Assembly (NCBI GenBank): GCA_943788825.1
Contig: CALSRT010000007.1
Span: forward strand, 62,001-126,000
Source: UBA4582 sp002389265
GTDB lineage: Bacteria > Pseudomonadota > Gammaproteobacteria > Pseudomonadales > Azotimanducaceae
DNA length: 64,000 nt
Direction of reading: 5' to 3'
The notes beneath the pieces were generated by a model, which did no database searches, had not been told where the DNA came from, and saw only the letters and a program-made list of their open reading frames with translations. Positions 62,111 to 64,000 of the stretch are shown in pieces. Each line of letters starts with the position of its first letter. The stretch's first letter is position 1. The translations under genes were made by a program, and so were the position numbers.

Positions 62111-62956
62111 ATGCTCTACACCACGCTCAATCGAACCGGATATGCGCTTCTGACCAGGGTCTTAATCGCACTCTCCCTGGGCCTCAGTCTCTGGATTCAG
62201 CCAGCCACCGGTGTCGAGGCAGCCGCCGACAACATCACCATGACAACCACGACCTCAGTAATCCTGCCACCAACTGCCCCGTTTCAAGTGACGCCAACGC
62301 CTTTCAGAGCCGTCTACGAGGCCGATTACAAAGGCCTGCCCATTCGCGCCACGGGTATTCGAGAGCTGAAGCAAACTGGTGACAATCAATTCACCTTGTC
62401 CTCTACAGCCACTTCGTTTTTTGCTTCAGTCAGCGAGGAGTCGAACTTTACGCTGACCCCGGAGAATCGTCTGATGCCCGTCGAGTATCAGTATCACCGC
62501 AAAGGAATCGGCAAGAACCGAGATGCCAGTCTACGTTTCGACTGGCCGGCCCAACAGGTATTCAGTGACGCTCAGCCCACACCCTGGGCGCTGTCCATAC
62601 CAATGGGCACTCTCGACAAACTGTCCTATCAATTGCAGATGCGCTATGAATTGTTGACGGCCTACCAACGGGGCCAACCCTGGCCCCCACTCGCTTACCA
62701 AGTCGCCGACGGCGGAGAATTGAAAACCTACAGGTTTGAGGTTCTGGGCGAGGAGAATGTGGATACACCCATTGGCCGTTTCACTGCGCTGAAGATTGCC
62801 CGGGTTCGCACCGATAGCGACCGCACCACCATATTTTGGCTCGCCCCGGCCTATGACTTCCTGCTGGTGCGCTTTCTCCAGGAAGAACAGAAGGGCGGCT
62901 TCGAACTGATACTCAAACAAGCCAATTTTCGCGGCGAAGTTGTCGCCGGCGCCTAA
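62111..62956 (+). CDS. DUF3108 domain-containing exported protein
   Basis: 281 residues. An N-terminal hydrophobic stretch (VLIALSLGLSLWIQPATG) serves as signal peptide, then a low-complexity Thr-rich linker leads to the DUF3108 domain (FRAVYEADYKGLPIRATGIRELKQT ... SFFASVSEESNFTL ... YRFEVLGEENVDTPIGRFTALKIARVR). Function unknown; usually downstream of purMN. It ends against dcd on the opposite strand. Confidence 0.88.
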   Translation: MLYTTLNRTGYALLTRVLIALSLGLSLWIQPATGVEAAADNITMTTTTSVILPPTAPFQVTPTPFRAVYEADYKGLPIRATGIRELKQTGDNQFTLSSTATSFFASVSEESNFTLTPENRLMPVEYQYHRKGIGKNRDASLRFDWPAQQVFSDAQPTPWALSIPMGTLDKLSYQLQMRYELLTAYQRGQPWPPLAYQVADGGELKTYRFEVLGEENVDTPIGRFTALKIARVRTDSDRTTIFWLAPAYDFLLVRFLQEEQKGGFELILKQANFRGEVVAGA

Positions 62957-62975
62957 TTGCACCCTTAGCCCAGGC

Positions 62976-63542
62976 CTACGTGCGAGGCAAGGTGACGCCA
63001 GTTTGGCCCTGGTATTTGCCCCCACGGTCCTTGTACGACATCTCACACACTTCATCAGACTCGAAAAACAACATTTGCGCCACGCCCTCATTGGCGTAGA
63101 TCTTTGCGGGTAGTGTGGTTGTATTGGAAAACTCCAGTGTCACATGGCCTTCCCACTCAGGTTCAAGCGGCGTCACATTCACGATGATTCCGCAGCGGGC
63201 ATAAGTCGACTTCCCCAAACAAATAGTCAGGACACTGCGTGGGATCTTGAAATATTCGACGGTCCTCGCCAGGGCAAATGAATTGGGGGGAATAATGCAG
63301 ACATCACTTTTGATGTCCACAAAACTTCGATCATCGAAAGCCTTGGGGTCAACCGTCGCAGAGTGAATATTGGTAAACACCTTGAAGTCGCTTGAACAGC
63401 GCACATCGTAACCATAACTTGATGTCCCATAGGAAATCAGGCGCTGGCCGCCAGACTCCTTCACCTGTCCCGCCTCGAAAGGCGATATCATGTCATGTTC
63501 CTGCGCCATTTGGCGGATCCAGCGATCTGATTTTATTGCCAT
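62976..63542 (-). CDS. dcd: dCTP deaminase
   Basis: 188 residues, the normal length. Signature: CLGKSTYARCGIIVNVTPLEPEWEGHVTLEFSNTT, with the catalytic Glu in TLEFSNTT, plus KSDRWIRQMAQEHDMI at the start. It deaminates dCTP to dUTP for thymidylate synthesis. Between it and apbC are about 70 bp in the same direction, a pairing also seen in Pseudomonas. Confidence 0.97.
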   Translation of the reverse strand: MAIKSDRWIRQMAQEHDMISPFEAGQVKESGGQRLISYGTSSYGYDVRCSSDFKVFTNIHSATVDPKAFDDRSFVDIKSDVCIIPPNSFALARTVEYFKIPRSVLTICLGKSTYARCGIIVNVTPLEPEWEGHVTLEFSNTTTLPAKIYANEGVAQMLFFESDEVCEMSYKDRGGKYQGQTGVTLPRT

Positions 63543-63613
63543 TATTTCCTCTATGCCGATAAGTCTGCGACGCCCTCGAGCATCTCATAAGAATGAATTT
63601 AGATGCTAATAGA

Positions 63614-64000
63614 TTAGTCTTCGATAATTTGAATCATTGGCCCAGCGTCCACATTATTATCTAATGCCACCAGAATCTCCTGCGCCATGGCGCGGAACAG
63701 CTGGCTCGTCTCACTGTTAGGACCAGCCACCAACGGCGGCTGACCGCCGTCAGCCTGCAGACGAATATCCATTGACAAGGGTAACCTGGCTAACATCCGA
63801 ACTCCGTACTCTGCGGCGATTGCGTCACCACCACCCTCACCAAAAATAGCTTCATGATGGCCGCACTCGCGACACACGTGGGTGCTCATATTTTCGACTA
63901 CACCCAACAACGGCACCTCGACCTTACGAAACATTTCGATGCCTTTACGAGCATCCAGCAGCGCGATATCCTGCGGCGTCGTGACGATAACGGCGCCGGC
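63614..64000 (-). CDS. apbC: Iron-sulfur cluster carrier ApbC (5' end outside window)
   Basis: The C-terminal 128 residues of a Mrp/NBP35-like P-loop protein. Reading from base 64000, AGAVIVTTPQDIALLDARKGIEMFRK is the conserved switch region, and CRECGHHEAIFGEGGGDAIAAEYGV contains the CxxC pair that holds the Fe-S cluster. MetG is normally the divergent neighbour. The N-terminal Walker motif lies beyond the window. Confidence 0.95.
   Translation of the reverse strand, partial: AGAVIVTTPQDIALLDARKGIEMFRKVEVPLLGVVENMSTHVCRECGHHEAIFGEGGGDAIAAEYGVRMLARLPLSMDIRLQADGGQPPLVAGPNSETSQLFRAMAQEILVALDNNVDAGPMIQIIED

Overview
The window is chromosomal DNA of moderate GC from a gammaproteobacterium. The evidence is conserved synteny: gyrA-pheA-hisC-tyrA-cmk-rpsA-ihfB-lapA-lapB, mtaD-ubiG-yciK, rluB-scpB-scpA-trpS, hda beside an AI-2E family permease and a DUF2066 gene, and dcd beside apbC. 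The many acyl-CoA enzymes, SDR oxidoreductases and a Baeyer-Villiger-type monooxygenase resemble marine Cellvibrionales/Pseudomonadales-like heterotrophs. The species cannot be named from this sequence. I see no rRNA, tRNA, CRISPR, insertion sequence or prophage.

Layout. 1-1.8 kb: feoAB iron(II) uptake under a Fur box. 1.9-25 kb: accessory metabolism, comprising SDRs, a predicted acyl-CoA kinase plus acyl-CoA dehydrogenase operon, a hydratase of the MhpD family, a patatin-like lipase, a PTPS-like pterin enzyme with an SDR, a YhhQ-type transporter, DUF924 and TTC38-like genes, a crotonase, GAPDH, a Baeyer-Villiger monooxygenase, a TesB thioesterase, a nitroreductase, an MFS carrier and a small globin. 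25-28.5 kb: PPOX-fold, FBP-domain and helix-hairpin-helix proteins, then lapB and lapA. 28.7-37.6 kb: the long leftward ihfB-rpsA-cmk-tyrA-hisC-pheA-gyrA block. 37.9-40.7 kb: mtaD-ubiG-yciK, rightward. 40.8-45.4 kb: rluB-scpB-scpA-trpS-yciO, leftward. 45.6-52.1 kb: yciB, yciI, an SH3/coiled-coil membrane protein, pdxJ, a membrane-anchored cold-shock protein, yciH, a two-domain sulfurtransferase and mnmC, rightward. 52.1-57.6 kb: serA, a luciferase-like oxidoreductase, an NnrU-family protein and a YtrA-type ABC operon with a palindromic operator. 57.8-64 kb: a second-type murG, hda, AI-2E permease, DUF2066 and DUF3108 genes, dcd and apbC.

Most informative points. (1) A kinase with a fused C-terminal DUF6285-like domain lies 2 bp from an acyl-CoA dehydrogenase gene. 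This resembles the phosphorylation-based hydroxyacyl-CoA catabolism of LvaA/LvaC and mammalian ACAD10/11. (2) A PTPS/QueD-family protein lacks the catalytic Cys and is translationally coupled to an SDR, suggesting an unassigned pterin pathway. (3) The TIGR04211-family gene very probably starts at a CTG overlapping the yciI stop. (4) A sulfurtransferase gene overlaps mnmC by four bases. (5) Short tandem duplications, mostly about 12 or 24 bp, recur at gene ends and span several stop codons. (6) Genes expected from synteny are missing at their usual places: serC, aroA, mupP and purMN.
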